64,000 bases of DNA from Datisca glomerata (lineage: Eukaryota > Streptophyta > Magnoliopsida > Cucurbitales > Datiscaceae): the NCBI GenBank assembly GCA_003255025.1, contig QANY01009387.1:186001-250000 (forward strand), written 5' to 3'. Positions 48,432 to 60,620 of this stretch are shown here, one piece after another. Each line of letters begins with the position of its first letter. The first letter of the stretch is position 1. The position numbers were made by a program, and so were the translations under genes. Under the pieces are notes generated by a model, which did no database searches, was not told the origin of the DNA, and saw only the letters and a program-made list of their open reading frames with translations.

Positions 48432-50439
48432 ATTGTATATTTGGATTTTTAATTTAATTTAGGAATACTTTGGATTTCGAACTTATAATTGAATATTAGT
48501 GCTTAATTTGATGGATCCTACTTGATGAAATCTCTTTTGCTGTTTCTGTCATGACAAAAAGAGAAGCAATGATTAGGCAAGCGAAGAAGTTAGAAGTATC
48601 AATTATGGTTTATGGCCAGGAAAAGCTATCTCCCTATATGAATATGATGTAGTTCTTATTCTATGGTTTTGCTGGTGTAGCATGGGCAACAACGGCATCA
48701 CAAGTAAGCTGCCTAATCCAACTATGCTATATATGATCTCAATTATTTTTGCTTTCTTTTTCTCTGTATAATTTTCTAACTATTGTAGCCTATATGATGA
48801 TTGAAAGTTAAAATAAGAGAGGATATAATGCATTTTCCATTTGTGGGCCCTCCCCGGATGAACTTCTATCAATACTTGTTTTTGCTCCTCTAATGTTTGT
48901 AACAATGGTCTCAAAGTTATGATCGTGTGCAAGATTTTTTTAGTTAACTCTTAGCAGCTGCTGACATGGCAGTGAGTGATCCTCAAGAGAAGGTTTCAGC
49001 TGTTGCCAATCACTAGGAGATCTTTCATTCTCACTTTATGTTATCATCCCTGTCAAGCTGAAAGGGGAGGTCTTCACTTGAAGCTTGCCTTTTAAGTAAT
49101 TGAATCGAGGTGTAGAGAGGACTTTGAGAAGAAGATCAACTAATTGTTTGTTTTATAGTCGGTTAATTGTTTATTTACTTTAGTTTTATTTATTTCTGTT
49201 GTTACCATGAATGAAATTGGGGGAAGGGGTATATGGTGTTCAAACTGACTAAGGATTGCATCATCTTTGATTAATGGTTTTTCCTCTTTGTTGTTATTGT
49301 TTTAACTATGTTTAGTGGAAGATGGATGATAAATTCTATAGTTACTGCGATTATAAGGGGGGATATGGTGTTCAAACTTTTGTGTTGAACATTATTTATT
49401 GTTTGTGAAGATAACTTTGATAATAAAAAAGATAAATTTGTTTATTGTTTATTGTTTGTGTAAACATTGTTTATGTTGTCTGTTAATAATGATTTTTCTT
49501 TCACAACTGAAATTTTCCTTCATACGAAACAAAAGCGCAACCCAGAAGTAAATGCTTTCATTGCCGAATGAAATCCTAGAGTTCTTTATAGATTTATTGA
49601 TAAGTATCAATTTAGGAATACTGTTGAAATTTAGGAATGAGCACTAATTTACTTTATTTGTTGTGAAATTGATATCTTAGAGTTATTATAGATTTATATG
49701 CTATTTTTGATAATTTGGATAACTTGTCACTGTTGGGCCTTTTGTTGGTAATGAGTTTTAAGATTTCTGCTACTGAATTTGTTCACCTAGAGATGTGTTC
49801 AACTTTAAGAGAAAGAAGGCAAAAATGTATTATTTGTAATCAATAACTCTATATACTGTTTCAATAATTATATGATCAAGCAATCTTAGCTTGATTTCAA
49901 ATAGAAAAAATCTCTATGTTCAGTGTGTGGATTTTGGTATGCTCAACATGAGTTATCGATTTCCTTTTGTACAACAGAGAGTAGGAGCTCCCAGAATATT
50001 TCTTGCAAAGGTCCGATGGTCAAAATAATCCCAACAGAAGCAAGCAAGTCATAATGTGCTTCTATAGCCGACGACACAACGGCTCATGAAGCTTCAATAC
50101 CTAAAAGACTACCACCTACCCCTCCTCCTATAGCCAATGACCCTAGATCCATATAACTTAAGAGATTTGGTTGTAAGATTTGTTTAGATGTGAGCTCATA
50201 CTAGTTTTTTATCTTTTCCTTAGGATATGATTTTTTTAATCTTTTGCCTGTTCTATGTAAAAATCAATATGTAGTTATCATTTTGAGATATGATTTCTAG
50301 TGGAATAGTATGTAATAATTTTAAGTAATTAAAGAAAATGATGTGATTTTGTTATTTCGTGATATTGTCAAAAGTTAATTATTTTTTATGTTTATACAGT
50401 TGCAAGAATAAGTAACACAAAAGATTATCAAAGGTATTT

Positions 50440-50810
50440 CATAGCATTAATAAAACGTTATGGAAAATGTAACAACACGTTTCACAACATTATATAGCAT
50501 TAAAAGAATGCAATCAAAGGTCTTTTGCTTTTCAAAAATGCTATGAAATAGATACGATGACAGTAACAAAATGCTGTAAAATTTATCACAACATTAAAAA
50601 ACGCTATGGTAGGGTTACCATAGCCTTTAAAAATGCTATGGTAGCGTTACCATAGTGTTTAAAAAACACTATAAAAAGTTTTCTATAGCGTTTTACATAA
50701 AATTTAAAAAATGCTATCATAGGTTCAGACTTTTTATAACGTTGATATATATTGCGTTTTGGGAAACGCTATGATAGTGTTTTTTGGCCGCTATCATAGC
50801 ATTTTTTTGT
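50440..50810. repeat. Subterminal inverted-repeat cluster of the CACTA element
   Basis: Ten or more copies of an AAACGCTATGGTA/ TACCATAGCGTTT-like unit, in alternating directions. These are typical transposase-binding repeats near a CACTA end and can form hairpins. Confidence 0.7.
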
Positions 50811-50817
50811 TGTAGTT

Positions 50818-51686
50818 ATAAGATTTACTTTTTTTTTCTTAACCTTTGTTTGTTTATGATCCAGTTCTTAAATAGTTTGATGCTTTTATTGTCAGGGAAT
50901 AAAAGCAGTCATCGTATTGGTGGTTGTGAGTTATGCGATTTGAAGTTCAATCTTATTTTTTTAATTCTCTTGTAATGCTATGGATTATGATATTTATAGT
51001 ACTTAACTTCTTAAGTGTTTTTTTATGTTTAATTGCCATGAGATGTATAGTAGGAGATTGATGACATCTGGTAGCGTTTATCTATGATATGCTCTATTAA
51101 TTGAGAATACTGCTAGTGTAGTGTAGTGAATTTCTAGATTTAGGAATATATTGAAAACTCTAAATGCAAGAAAAATTATGGCATAAGCTAAAAATGGCAT
51201 GTTTACTACAATTTGAGCCAGTACTAACAATTTATAAATCGTGAGGAAAAAAGATTTTAACGTATATTAGTTGTTCAAAACCACCAGAAATAAAATTTTA
51301 ACCTATATCAGTGATTCACAAACTGACGGTATAAAAATACAAAATAATTTCAAATTAAAAAAATCTATATTGACGGTTATGAACTGGTACTAAAAAGAGA
51401 AAAATCGAATGTAAAGATCTTTCTAGGCCTCTTTTCTGGAAAATTTGTCATGCCTATTTGTGGAGGTTTGTGACTGCTGAAAACAAACTCTAACAGTTCT
51501 ATTTTTGCTAGCATACGTTGCCTCAGCGAAATGTTAGATGACAGTCTAAAAACTGCCAGAATTTGTTCCTCGCAGTACAAACCACCGCTATATGGCTAAA
51601 CAATCAGAATAAGGTATAGCTTGAAGAGAAGTTAAATGCGCCACAGAAAGAGCCAAGCTGTACCCAGTCTAATTAAGATTTTCACT
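50818..51686. other. Intergenic, no gene seen
   Basis: AT-rich. Short open frames (50784-50975 on +, 51377-51580 on -) have no recognisable domain; the first overlaps the CACTA end. Nothing else is seen. Confidence 0.45.
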
Positions 51687-51838
51687 TCTATAGATATAGG
51701 TTTTTTGAGAATACGGCTTAATGACCAATCTTAACCATAGCTCTGATGGGTGGTTTTTCTAGAATAAGCAATAATGAGATTACTGTTTTAGTAAATGATG
51801 CAGAAAAAGGTAGTGACATTGATCCACAAGACGCTCAG
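51687..51838 (+). pseudogene. Nuclear copy of plastid atpE (NUPT fragment)
   Basis: Reads, with one single-base deletion, the central part of the chloroplast ATP synthase epsilon subunit: [12 protein letters not shown], then [20 protein letters not shown] and [16 protein letters not shown]. The plastid gene is intact elsewhere; this piece of about 150 bases is out of frame internally (near 51738) and diverged, so it is an old insertion of plastid DNA. Sequence on either side does not look like the plastid neighbours of atpE. Confidence 0.8.
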
Positions 51839-53869
51839 ATCTATTCATTAAAAAGAATCGATTTAATAAATTTCTGATCATATTCCAATGCGTCCACAGA
51901 AGAGGGACTCGCTAAAAAAAGATCTCTTTTTTTGGATGGATGAATGTCGAACACCTCGCTCAGATGAGCTAATAAGCCTGTGGATATCGAGGTTCCACAA
52001 CTTCCTTTCAAATAGTTCCTTCGTTACGTACTATATTACCATTCAACTATATCCTCATTTTGTAGTCACCAGCAGAGCAACAAAGGACTCTCTAACTTTA
52101 TGGGGTAAAGATGAATGTGTAGAAGAATCAATATATTTGGAGAAGAAAGAGATAAGAGGGCCCTATGAAACCGCATCTATAAATGGTTTTTGTTGTAGTA
52201 AATGGTGATCATAAATTAATATGATGTTATTCTTTGATGAAGCTAATAAATAGAAGGAGGTAGGAGGCCTTGTCTCTAGAAAGTTGGAAGCCTACAATTT
52301 TTTTAGTTAAAAGGTAAAGTGCATGTGATCTAAAACTGGACAGCTCATCGTCGTCCTGCTTCATACAATCATTGTATGCCACCTAGACATATTACAACAT
52401 ATTGCCAACCACTTGTCTAGACGGAGGGTTTACTGATATGGAGCCAATCTCATATCTAGCCCAAGTTATTTAAGTTTAAAAAACTCCCAGGCAAGATGAA
52501 TATTACGAGCACAAATTATATATATAGAGAGAGAAATCATCATAATGATACATCATAACTTCATTAATATGAACAAGAAATTATTATATACCACATATGA
52601 GAATCAACTATATTATAATGTAAAATGATATAGTACCTTAGGAATAACTTGAGTATAACATTTTGGATCATATGTTCTTAATAACACTTTAGATGAATGT
52701 TCTTTTGTGATAGAGTGTGCAAAATGGCTTTGTCCTTATATAAGACCTTCAACATAATTTCTCCATAGACATTCTCACATACATGAAAAAAAGGCACTTG
52801 ATATTTATATGCCACGCTTAGTCAGTTCTCATTCTTAACACACTTTTAACATCCTCATTTTCGCAAATAACACCAAATGCTTAGTATCCATTTGCAATCT
52901 TTAGATCTACAATAAATTTTTTTAAGCAAATAACATGTTTTCTCACTTCATACTATTTACTCAACCTGCATTTTAGTATCTGTGAAAATATATTGCACGT
53001 TGAGCAAGTAGGAAGATGTGACTAAAAGTCAAACTTTTGCTATTTACAAACCAACATATTCTATACCAAAGTATACAATCATTTCTAAGGCACAGATGAT
53101 CTAAAAATCCACATGAATTTCTTTATCTGAATGTGCTTACTTTCTTTAAGGGGTACATATAAGCCTAAGTTTTACCAAAAGCTTTCAAACATCTCAACCA
53201 CATGTATATGAAGAAACATGCCATGACAACAACAATGGGGAATCTCATAGAAGTCATAAACAATTAAATGAACTCTAATAGTGTGTACTTAAGAAGCAAT
53301 TAATATTTGAATACCTTCAACTTTTTTTGTAGATTGATTCATATGAGAATACCTTTTAGCTTCTCTACAAGAAACTCTAAAGAGTACTAACCCCCTGATT
53401 GTTACAGAATGATATGATGGGAACTGCAGTATGTTGATCTGTAGATATATACTAGCCTCATGGGAGATAACTTTTCTTTAAAAAACATACTTAATTCTCT
53501 ATTTCCATCATAGAGAATTGGATACCGATGATTAAAATAAACTCCATAAGTTGGAAACTACAATCCAATGATGATTATTGTATGTCCTATAGGTCATATA
53601 ATTGATATGTACAATCTAACCCATCAAATAATGATAATTACATTGCAATCCTAATAAGTGAAAATTAGTGCAAGGACCACAAGTTAGTAAATTTTGTTTT
53701 TGTCATAAAAAGAAACATTTTTAGCTTGTTAATCCTTATCCTCTTCCTTAGTTCAACATCAATAATGGAAGGTGTTTTGGAAGATTCAAATTATTATAAA
53801 ATTTATAAGTTTTTCTCTTAAAAATATACACAATTTTATTCCTTTGAGATAGAAATCAGTAAATAGAAG
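51839..53869. other. Intergenic, unassigned
   Basis: Open frame 51888-52208 (106 codons, with LFFWMDECRTPRSDELISLW) has somewhat protein-like composition but no family I know; it directly follows the plastid fragment and could be organellar, though I could not place it. The rest is AT-rich with short AT/GA runs (about 52517-52535) and no gene. Confidence 0.4.
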
Positions 53870-53970
53870 AGTATTCCCTATTTGCTTATCTGGAGCTAAA
53901 TCAGTTGAGCATTTGTTGGTTACATGTCCATGGAGTGCGACAGCTTGGAGTTTTTCCTCTTAAAACATAG
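53870..53970 (+). pseudogene. LINE-type reverse transcriptase zinc-finger (zf-RVT) scrap
   Basis: Reads CLSGAKSVEHLLVTCPWS then ATAW, matching the Cys-x-Ser...Glu-His-Leu-x-x-x-Cys-Pro pattern of zf-RVT domains found after the RT of plant non-LTR elements and their relatives. It ends at a stop 5 codons on. Nothing else of a LINE is sure nearby, so this is a small relic. Confidence 0.45.
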
Positions 53971-54389
53971 AAGCGACCCTACAACTATTCTGAATTATGA
54001 TATTTGAGTGCATGATCATATTCAAAAGCTAAAACGCATCCATATGGTGGAAAAAAGGTGATTTTTGTTCTCTGTTTTTTCTGCTAGTTTATATCGAAAT
54101 GAAGGCATGAATTTCTATTGAAGGTAATTACCAGTGGATCCTATTCAAAACATCAGAAGCAAGAAGGAAGTCATTCTATGATTTCTTGGCAATTCACAAC
54201 AAATGTAATAGTAGAAACATTGATGCTGATTTTAAGGGGATATGAAGGATAATATGGAACAATGTTCACCCTGAGCAAACTTAACTTTGAATTTTAATTT
54301 TTTAAGTTAGTGAATAAGTTTTGAAGTGGATCTAATTGCTCGACACTAATATGGTGATTTGTTGGGAAAAAAGGTTCACTTATGTAGTG

Positions 54390-55187
54390 TGGATTGTTGA
54401 TCGTAATTGAACAAGGCTTCATAAACTGATTGTATTAACACTGAGAATCGTTATAACTCACAAATCAAGGAACAATTATAAAATTGAAAGGAGAAATAAA
54501 TAGATTGAGGATTGCAAAACTGCAATGTCCTAAAGACAAAATTCACCATCCATTAGTGCTAGGAGACTACGACGACCTTCTCTGCAGGATACAACAGTTT
54601 AAGAAGGGGAATAACATTAACTCACCCCAACTTCTATCAGAACTCTAGTATTATCTCTCTTATAGACTAACACAAAAAAGATAGTAGAAACAATCAAGGA
54701 TTCTCTAATGCACTGTGTTGTTGGTATGTTTTACTCATTGCCCAACACCTCTATTTATAGAGGAAAGACAATTGGAATTTCTTGATCTTCAAGCAAGGCA
54801 GCCCCAAACGTGAGGAATTGAGAGCTTGAAGATCAAGAAATGCAATTGCTAGAATTAAGGAGCAAGAAAGTGAACGTTAGAAATATGAACGTTGGAGAGG
54901 TTGTTGCTTTAAGTGATTCAAAGTCTTATTCTCCAAGGAAAAATTAATAGAAAAATACAATAAAAATAAAGGTCTCAGACCGAACTGAATCAAACCAAGC
55001 CAGACCAGGTCGGGTCGTGACGTGCCGTGTCCAGTCGGCTGGCTGGCTAGGCGACGACGACGGTGCACATGCGTGCGTGAGAGCCATTTGCCATCTAGGT
55101 CCTCTATTCCCTACAAAATGTGGGGTGCCCTTTGGGGCTAGCCTCAAGACACTTTAGTTGGGTTTATAAACCATTCAATCTTCTTTG
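54390..55187 (-). repeat. Probable LTR remnant of another retrotransposon
   Basis: On - it has a TATA-type CCTCTATAAATAGAGGTG (about 54765), then a transcribed-like region that ends in TTCTCAGTGTTAATACAATC, as in several copia LTRs, and GC-rich sequence at 54990-55090. It directly precedes Copia-2, which may have inserted into it. No second LTR or terminal motif was confirmed. Confidence 0.35.
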
Positions 55188-56953
55188 TGCTAGGGTCGAT
55201 CGGTTTTAAAATTAAAAAAATTAGATTTGAGCCACGAACGGTTCGTGGGCGGAATATAAAAAAAATTGATTTAACTTAATTAATCATACTAAATAATTTA
55301 AAACTAATTTTAGTTTGATCATGCATATACGATATTAAAATGAATAGATTAAGGGGAAAATGATTTTTCACATTTATATTGTATCAGAGAATTTTTGAAC
55401 TGGTGGAACTCCCTCGAGCATTCTTCGTGTTCTTCAAGCTTTAAGATCAAAATCACGAACTTGGTCTTCCACGAATGATTTCCAAATTAGTCCACAAACA
55501 ACCGGCCGTTAATTTCATAAATATATCTCCGAAGAATTTTATATAGGGATGTGAGTGTGGGCTCTCAAAACTATTGAAGAAGAAAAATCAAATCTTCATT
55601 CTTCAGATTAATTTCAGCGCGAGAGGAGAAAATGTTTTCCTCTTTCTTTTGTGTTGATAACAATTGTATCTTATCCTCATTATCTCTTTGAAATCAAATT
55701 GCTATTAGATATTTATCAAATGGTAATTTTTTATATTTACAAATATACCCATAAATTATATAATTAAAAAATAATTAATAATTAATTCAGTACAAGAATT
55801 ACACTTAACTAACTAAAGTGACATCATCTACCACATATAGGTGTAAGAAATATGCTTTGGCACCAAAACACATTTTGGTTCAACTTAGTTCATTTTTCTA
55901 TTCCTGTTCTCTGAGCTATTCTTGAGACCGAATGGACCCACATGAACAAAGTTTAGGATTCAAAAACCCGGTGAATTTATCTTAATAAATTCTCGACCTA
56001 TTTAATCCTACGACCCGCTATAGGTTCAATGCCGAATCAACTCTCGATTCATGCGCGCTATATTTTCTGTTGGTGTAAATAAACTCTATTTATTTTCACG
56101 GTTCACATAATATTTTAACACAATACCCGTCGTGAATATCAGTAACAAGATTGGAATGTAAAATTACCAATTTACCCCTCTTGTTATTATTTCCTTAACT
56201 CCTTTATTGACTGTGAGTAAGAGAGACATTATAGCGAATCTTCTCGTACAAATCACGTCTTATTCAATGACTCATTTCATCGAATATATGGCCAAGTTAA
56301 TTTATTCACACATCCATCAATAAAGCATAAAGTGATATTGTTGCTTTTGCAATCCAACCATGAATTTTCATATCTGTGAATCACACAACTCATACTTAAT
56401 TAAATTACAAACCCAACAGCCGTGATATTGCCCGTCAATTCAAACTCACTCATTTGACATATCAAAATTTGCAACTAACCAAGTCAAGTTACGTATTCAC
56501 CTCAAGATTAAGGTAATTGTGAAAATACTCTTAAGGTGTAAAAATTAAATTTAGAGCTAAGTAAACGGTTTTGAGCTCTAATATAATTTGTTACCATTCT
56601 ATTCAACATGTTCATAACATGTTTAGTTAACCATTTGAGTCTCAACTATTATACCGCAAGACTGACATCCAACGGTTCAATCTAACAGTCGTAATCAGAT
56701 TCAATTGCCCAGTCGATCCTAAGACTGTGAATATTATTCTGAACTATTTTAGAAGAGTTCATCTGGAGACGCTTCTATCTTTACTCTTTTTTGTTGACAA
56801 TAGTTTCATGATTAAAGTAATTTATAAAAAACGCTTGAATTTAAAATGAAAATTTCAATTTATTCATAAAAAATTCAGTAGTAAAAATGTCTGAGAAATA
56901 ACTAAATACAAATAAATAGTTATTACACGCTACTTTATGGGCATATTCCAACA
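55188..56953 (-). repeat. Copia-2 3' LTR
   Basis: 1766 bases starting (on -) TGTTGGAATATGCCC. Its outer end is TGCTAGGGTCG on +, where the partner LTR has TGGTGGGATCG, so that end is slightly mutated. It aligns with 62296-64000. Confidence 0.85.
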
Positions 56954-56970
56954 ATCTCCCACTTGGGCAA
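56954..56970 (-). other. Polypurine tract of Copia-2
   Basis: On - GCCCAAGTGGGAGAT lies directly before TGTTGG of the 3' LTR, the usual plus-strand priming site of plant copia elements. Confidence 0.7.
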
Positions 56971-56980
56971 AAGTAGGCGT

Positions 56981-57625
56981 TTACAATCTCTCCAAGCCCT
57001 TCAGATGACTGTAAAAAACATTACTGCTTAAAGTCTTCATGAATGGATCTGCTAAGTTGTTGATCATCAAAATATGCATAACCACAACGTCTCCACACTG
57101 AACAATCTCTCTAATAAGGTGATACTTACGTTCTATGTGTTTGGATCTCTTATGGCTTCTAGGTTCCTTAGAATTTGCTACAGCCTCATTGTTATCACAA
57201 TAAAGTGTCATGGGCTTGTCAGCATTTGAAACAACTTCCAGTGTCTTTAAAAAATTCACAAGTTACCACATGCTCAGCTTCCATGGTAGAATCAGCAATG
57301 CAAGATTGCTTGGTACTTCTCCATACAACAGCTCCACCATTCAGGATGAACACCGATCCTGAAGTGGACCTCCTAGAGTCCTTGTCAGCTTGAAAATTAG
57401 AATTTGTATACCCATCATAATCAAGTCACTACATGAATACACAAGCATGTAATTCCTTGTTCTCTTAAGATACTTAAGGATATGCTTGACGGCATTCCAA
57501 TGCTCGATTTTAGGATTAGATTGGAAATGACTTGCTATGCCCACAACATAGCAAATATCAAGTCTAGTGCAAAGCATTGTGTATATAAGGCTTCCTACGG
57601 CTGAGATATAGGGTATCCTTCTCAT
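56981..57625 (-). pseudogene. Copia-2 RNase H
   Basis: Two open pieces on -: 57625-57341 with AVGSLIYTMLCTRLDICYVV and HWNAVKHILKYLKRTRNY, the junction of RT and RNase H in copia elements, and 57259-56981 with MTLYCDNNEAVANSKEPRSH and KHIERKYHLIREIV, the RNase H active-site and conserved helix region. The frame changes between them (near 57260-57400), so the domain is not intact. It ends just before the polypurine tract. Confidence 0.85.
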
Positions 57626-57639
57626 GTCTTCCTCTTCTT

Positions 57640-58440
57640 GATGAGTCTTGGGAGACTACTCGTTGGAAAGCATGACTCCATGTCTAAAGGGAAGAAATCT
57701 CTTCTTATCAATATAAGATGGTTGAGAAAGTGTCAATTGTCTATTCTTCCGATCTCGAAAGATTTGAATTCTCAAGACAAATTCAGCTTCTCCATGATAC
57801 TTCAAGTCAAATTGCTTTACAAGTCAAAACTTGACATCAAAGATTTGTCCTAATCATTCCCAATGAGTAGAACATCATCTACGTATAAGACTAGAAACCC
57901 CCCATTCGTGTATCAACTTATACACATAGGGTTCCTCCACCAACCTTTCAAAAAATCACAGTTCTTAATAGTTTCATCGAATCTAATATTCCATGTCAGT
58001 GACGCTTTCTTAAGTCCATAAATGGACTTCTGCAGTTCGCAAACTTTTTCCCCTTGGCTTTCTCCATAAACTCGTCTGGTTGAGCTATATAAATGCGCTC
58101 TTCAAGATTGTCATTCAGAAAAGCAGTCTTGATGTCCATTTTCCAAATTTCATAATCAAGGTCAGCAACAATGGATAAAAGGATTCAGATGGATTTAAGC
58201 ATGGCTACCAGTGAGAACGTATCCTCATAGTCTATACCTTCCTTTTGCATGTAGCCCTTGGCTACTAGCCTAGCTTTGAATGTCTTTACATTTGCATCCT
58301 ACGAGTTTTATCCCTTTAGGAGGATCTATAAGTTTCCAGACTCGGTTCGAGTACATTGAATGTATCTCAACGTTAATGGCTTCCTGTCATAAGTTTACTT
58401 TAAGACCAACTATGGCGTTCGAGTAAGAGATTGGTTCATC
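57640..58440 (-). pseudogene. Copia-2 reverse transcriptase
   Basis: On -, pieces include FMDLRKRH-like, LDVKTAFLN-like (near 58130) and LVLYVDDVLLIGND at about 57895-57854, where the YVDD catalytic motif (57874-57885) is intact. Several frameshifts and stops, including a TAG after GND, break the rest. Confidence 0.8.
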
Positions 58441-58499
58441 TAGGTCCTTGTTTGAGACAACTGTCAAAGCTTCTCCATTGGTCATGTACCTTTCACGTT

Positions 58500-59460
58500 G
58501 TCTTAAAACTCTCCCACTATGTCGAGGGTACATAGTCTATGGCTCCTATCGTGGTTCTTCCATTATTGAATCACAAATAATTTCTTATTGGGGAGTCAGT
58601 GTTCTCCCACTCAATAATTCCTCTAGCATAAATGTGCTTCTCAACTGTACACTTTTAATATAATCTTCTTCAAGAAAACGAGCATTTGTGCTAACGAATG
58701 TTTTCATGTCAATCGTACTATAGAAGATATACCCCTTCGTTCTCATAGGATATCCTACAAACATGCACAATTCTGAATGACTAACCAACTTTCTTATCTT
58801 TGGTCTTAGAACATGTGTTGGGTAACCCCATATTCTAAAATGTTGAACGAACGACTTTCACCCATACCATGTTTCATATGGTGTACCAGGCACCGTCTTT
58901 GACGGAACTCGGTTCAGAATATATGCCGCTGTTAGTAAGACATATCCCTAGAACGAACATGTGAGGGTTGAGTAATTCATTATGGATCTAACCATATCCA
59001 TCAGATTCTGATTCTTTCTCTCTAACACACCATTTTGTTGTGGCGCACCAGGTGCTGTGAGCTAATAAAGATTACCTTCTTCATTGAGAAAGTTTTCGAA
59101 CTCTCATAGTGTTTTGATTTATTTTTCTAATTTATTTTCAACCAAGGCCTTATATTCTTTGAACTTTTCAAAGGTTTCAGACTTTTGATGCATTAGATAA
59201 ACATGACCAAAATGTTAGTAGTCGTTAGTGAAGGTTACGAAGTATTCATAACCTCCTCTTGCTTGGATATTTAATGGCCAACATACATCATTGTGTATGA
59301 GTTCAAGGCATTGAGTGGCTCTTTCACAATTTGATGAAAATGTCTCTTGGTCATTTTTCCTTCTATACAAGATTCATATGTGGATGGTGAACCCACACTT
59401 AAAGATTGTAAAGGACCATCATTCACAAGTATTTTATCCATGTCTAGGCTAATATGCCCA
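58500..59460 (-). pseudogene. Copia-2 integrase
   Basis: On -, the core end reads APQQNGVLERKNQNLMDMVR (about 59045-58985), whose Glu is the third acidic residue of the DDE triad. The C-terminal part (58788-58585) reads SELCMFVGYPMRTKGYIFYS and FVSTNARFLEEDYI. The N-terminal zinc region lies near 59300-59460 and is degraded. Stops occur between the parts. Confidence 0.8.
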
Positions 59461-59503
59461 AGACATAAGTTCCACAGATAGGTTAGATCGGTTGAGTCAT
59501 ACT

Positions 59504-59971
59504 TTAACCTTTTTTATCCCTATGTGAATTGATATTCACTTCAGTGGGTACTACATGTTTTATGTGATACAATTTATTAATCATTCGTGCAATAGTAATT
59601 AAGCATTCATTTCTAAAAATAACCATATATTTATCAATGAATTTTATACCAAATCCTTGCTCAATTAATGCACTAATAGAAATCAAATTCTTCCTAAAAC
59701 TCGGGACATAATAAACATTACGCAAATTAATAAAATGTTTCTCAAAACATAATTTAAAAGTTCCTACTAATACAATCCAAGGAAAAGTAGAGTCACCTAC
59801 ATTACAGGCCTCAGTAACCATTACTATACCTTTAGATCTCAACCCTTTGAGATACTCTGGGCAGTTGCATTTCCAATTACCAGCAGCTCCCCAGTGATGA
59901 CACTTATCTTTTGACTTGTCTACTCTCATGATGCTCTTGCCTATGGCAGCTCTCAGCTTCTGCTTCTTCAC
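59504..59971 (-). pseudogene. Copia-2 gag zinc knuckle and protease-region remnant
   Basis: An open frame of 155 codons. KCHHWGAAGNWKCNCPEYL is a zinc knuckle whose second Cys and the His are replaced (Trp and Asn). It is followed by VTEACNVGDSTFPWIV and then directly by TFKLCFEKHFINLRNVYYVP and FRKNLISISALIEQGFG, which is the C-terminal half of the copia protease. The segment that holds the catalytic D-[ST]-G motif is missing, so about 45 residues seem to be deleted without breaking the frame. Confidence 0.75.
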
Positions 59972-59984
59972 TTTCCTTGGACCC

Positions 59985-60620
59985 CTTCTCTATTTTTTCT
60001 TAGAGCTAAAGGTGGAAGGCCTACTTTCAATAAAGTTAGCCTATCCAGATTTCCTCTTGCCCTTCAGAAATAGGGTTTCAGCGAGTTTCAGCAGCTTGCA
60101 ACTCCTTCATGAGCTCAAGAAGTGAGTAGTTCAGCTTATTCATTGAATAATTAAGCTTGAAAATCTCAAAGGTACTAGGCAAAGTCTTTAGGATCATATC
60201 CACTTGAGGCTCGCCATCGACCTAAGCACCCATGATCTCCATCACGTTCAGATAACTTATGATCAACATCATATATTCTCTTATAGGAGTTCTACGTTCC
60301 ATCTTGCAATTCATGAAGTTACGCACCACTGTCTGTCTGGCTTGATAACCCTGATCCCCGAACATTTGGGCAATATTTAATATCATATAAGCGGCGATCT
60401 TAAAGTTCTGATGCTGCTGTTGCAACACATTGCTCATAGATGTCATGATGTAACATCTGGCAATCTCATCAGAACGCAGCCAAGAAGCATAAGCATCATT
60501 TTCCTCTTGAGTTGATTCGACAATAGGCTCAAGAGGACAAGGGGCGTGAGCACGAATTTGTGCTTTTCTACCGTTGAATTTGTTCGCGTTAAGAATATTT
60601 GAGAGAGGGGATATCAACAT
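59985..60620 (-). pseudogene. Copia-2 gag (UBN2-type capsid)
   Basis: The open piece 60620-60222 starts MLISPLSNILNANKFNG, the usual gag start, then loses frame: a segment before RKAQIRAHAP that should follow NANKFNG is missing or shifted. The rest, WLRSDEIARCYIMTSMSNVL and FGDQGYQARQTVVRNFMNCK, is typical UBN2. After 60220 it continues in another frame as MILKTLPSTFEIFKLNYSMN. It is broken by a missing block and at least one shift. Confidence 0.8.

Larger units (their letters stand above)
47714..50817. mobile_element. Non-autonomous CACTA-type DNA transposon
   Basis: The left end is CACTACAACAATTGTG; the right end is TTTTTGTTGTAGTT, the reverse complement of a CACTACAACAA-type terminus with the last G changed. 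Subterminal AAAACGCTATG-type repeats in both directions occur at the left (47750-47790) and in strength at the right (50430-50810), as expected for CACTA elements. No transposase domain is seen. Internal DNA (47850-50400) includes a CT-rich stretch, a (GA)n run and gene-like scraps. A 3-base target duplication was not clear. Confidence 0.75.

Noticed and set aside
54770..54850. Hairpin AAGCAAGGCAGCC / CTTGAAGATCAAGAAAT region as a microRNA precursor
   Set aside because: CTTGATCTTCAAG and CTTGAAGATCAAGAAAT do pair but are short and lie in LTR-like DNA, so there is no support for a miRNA.
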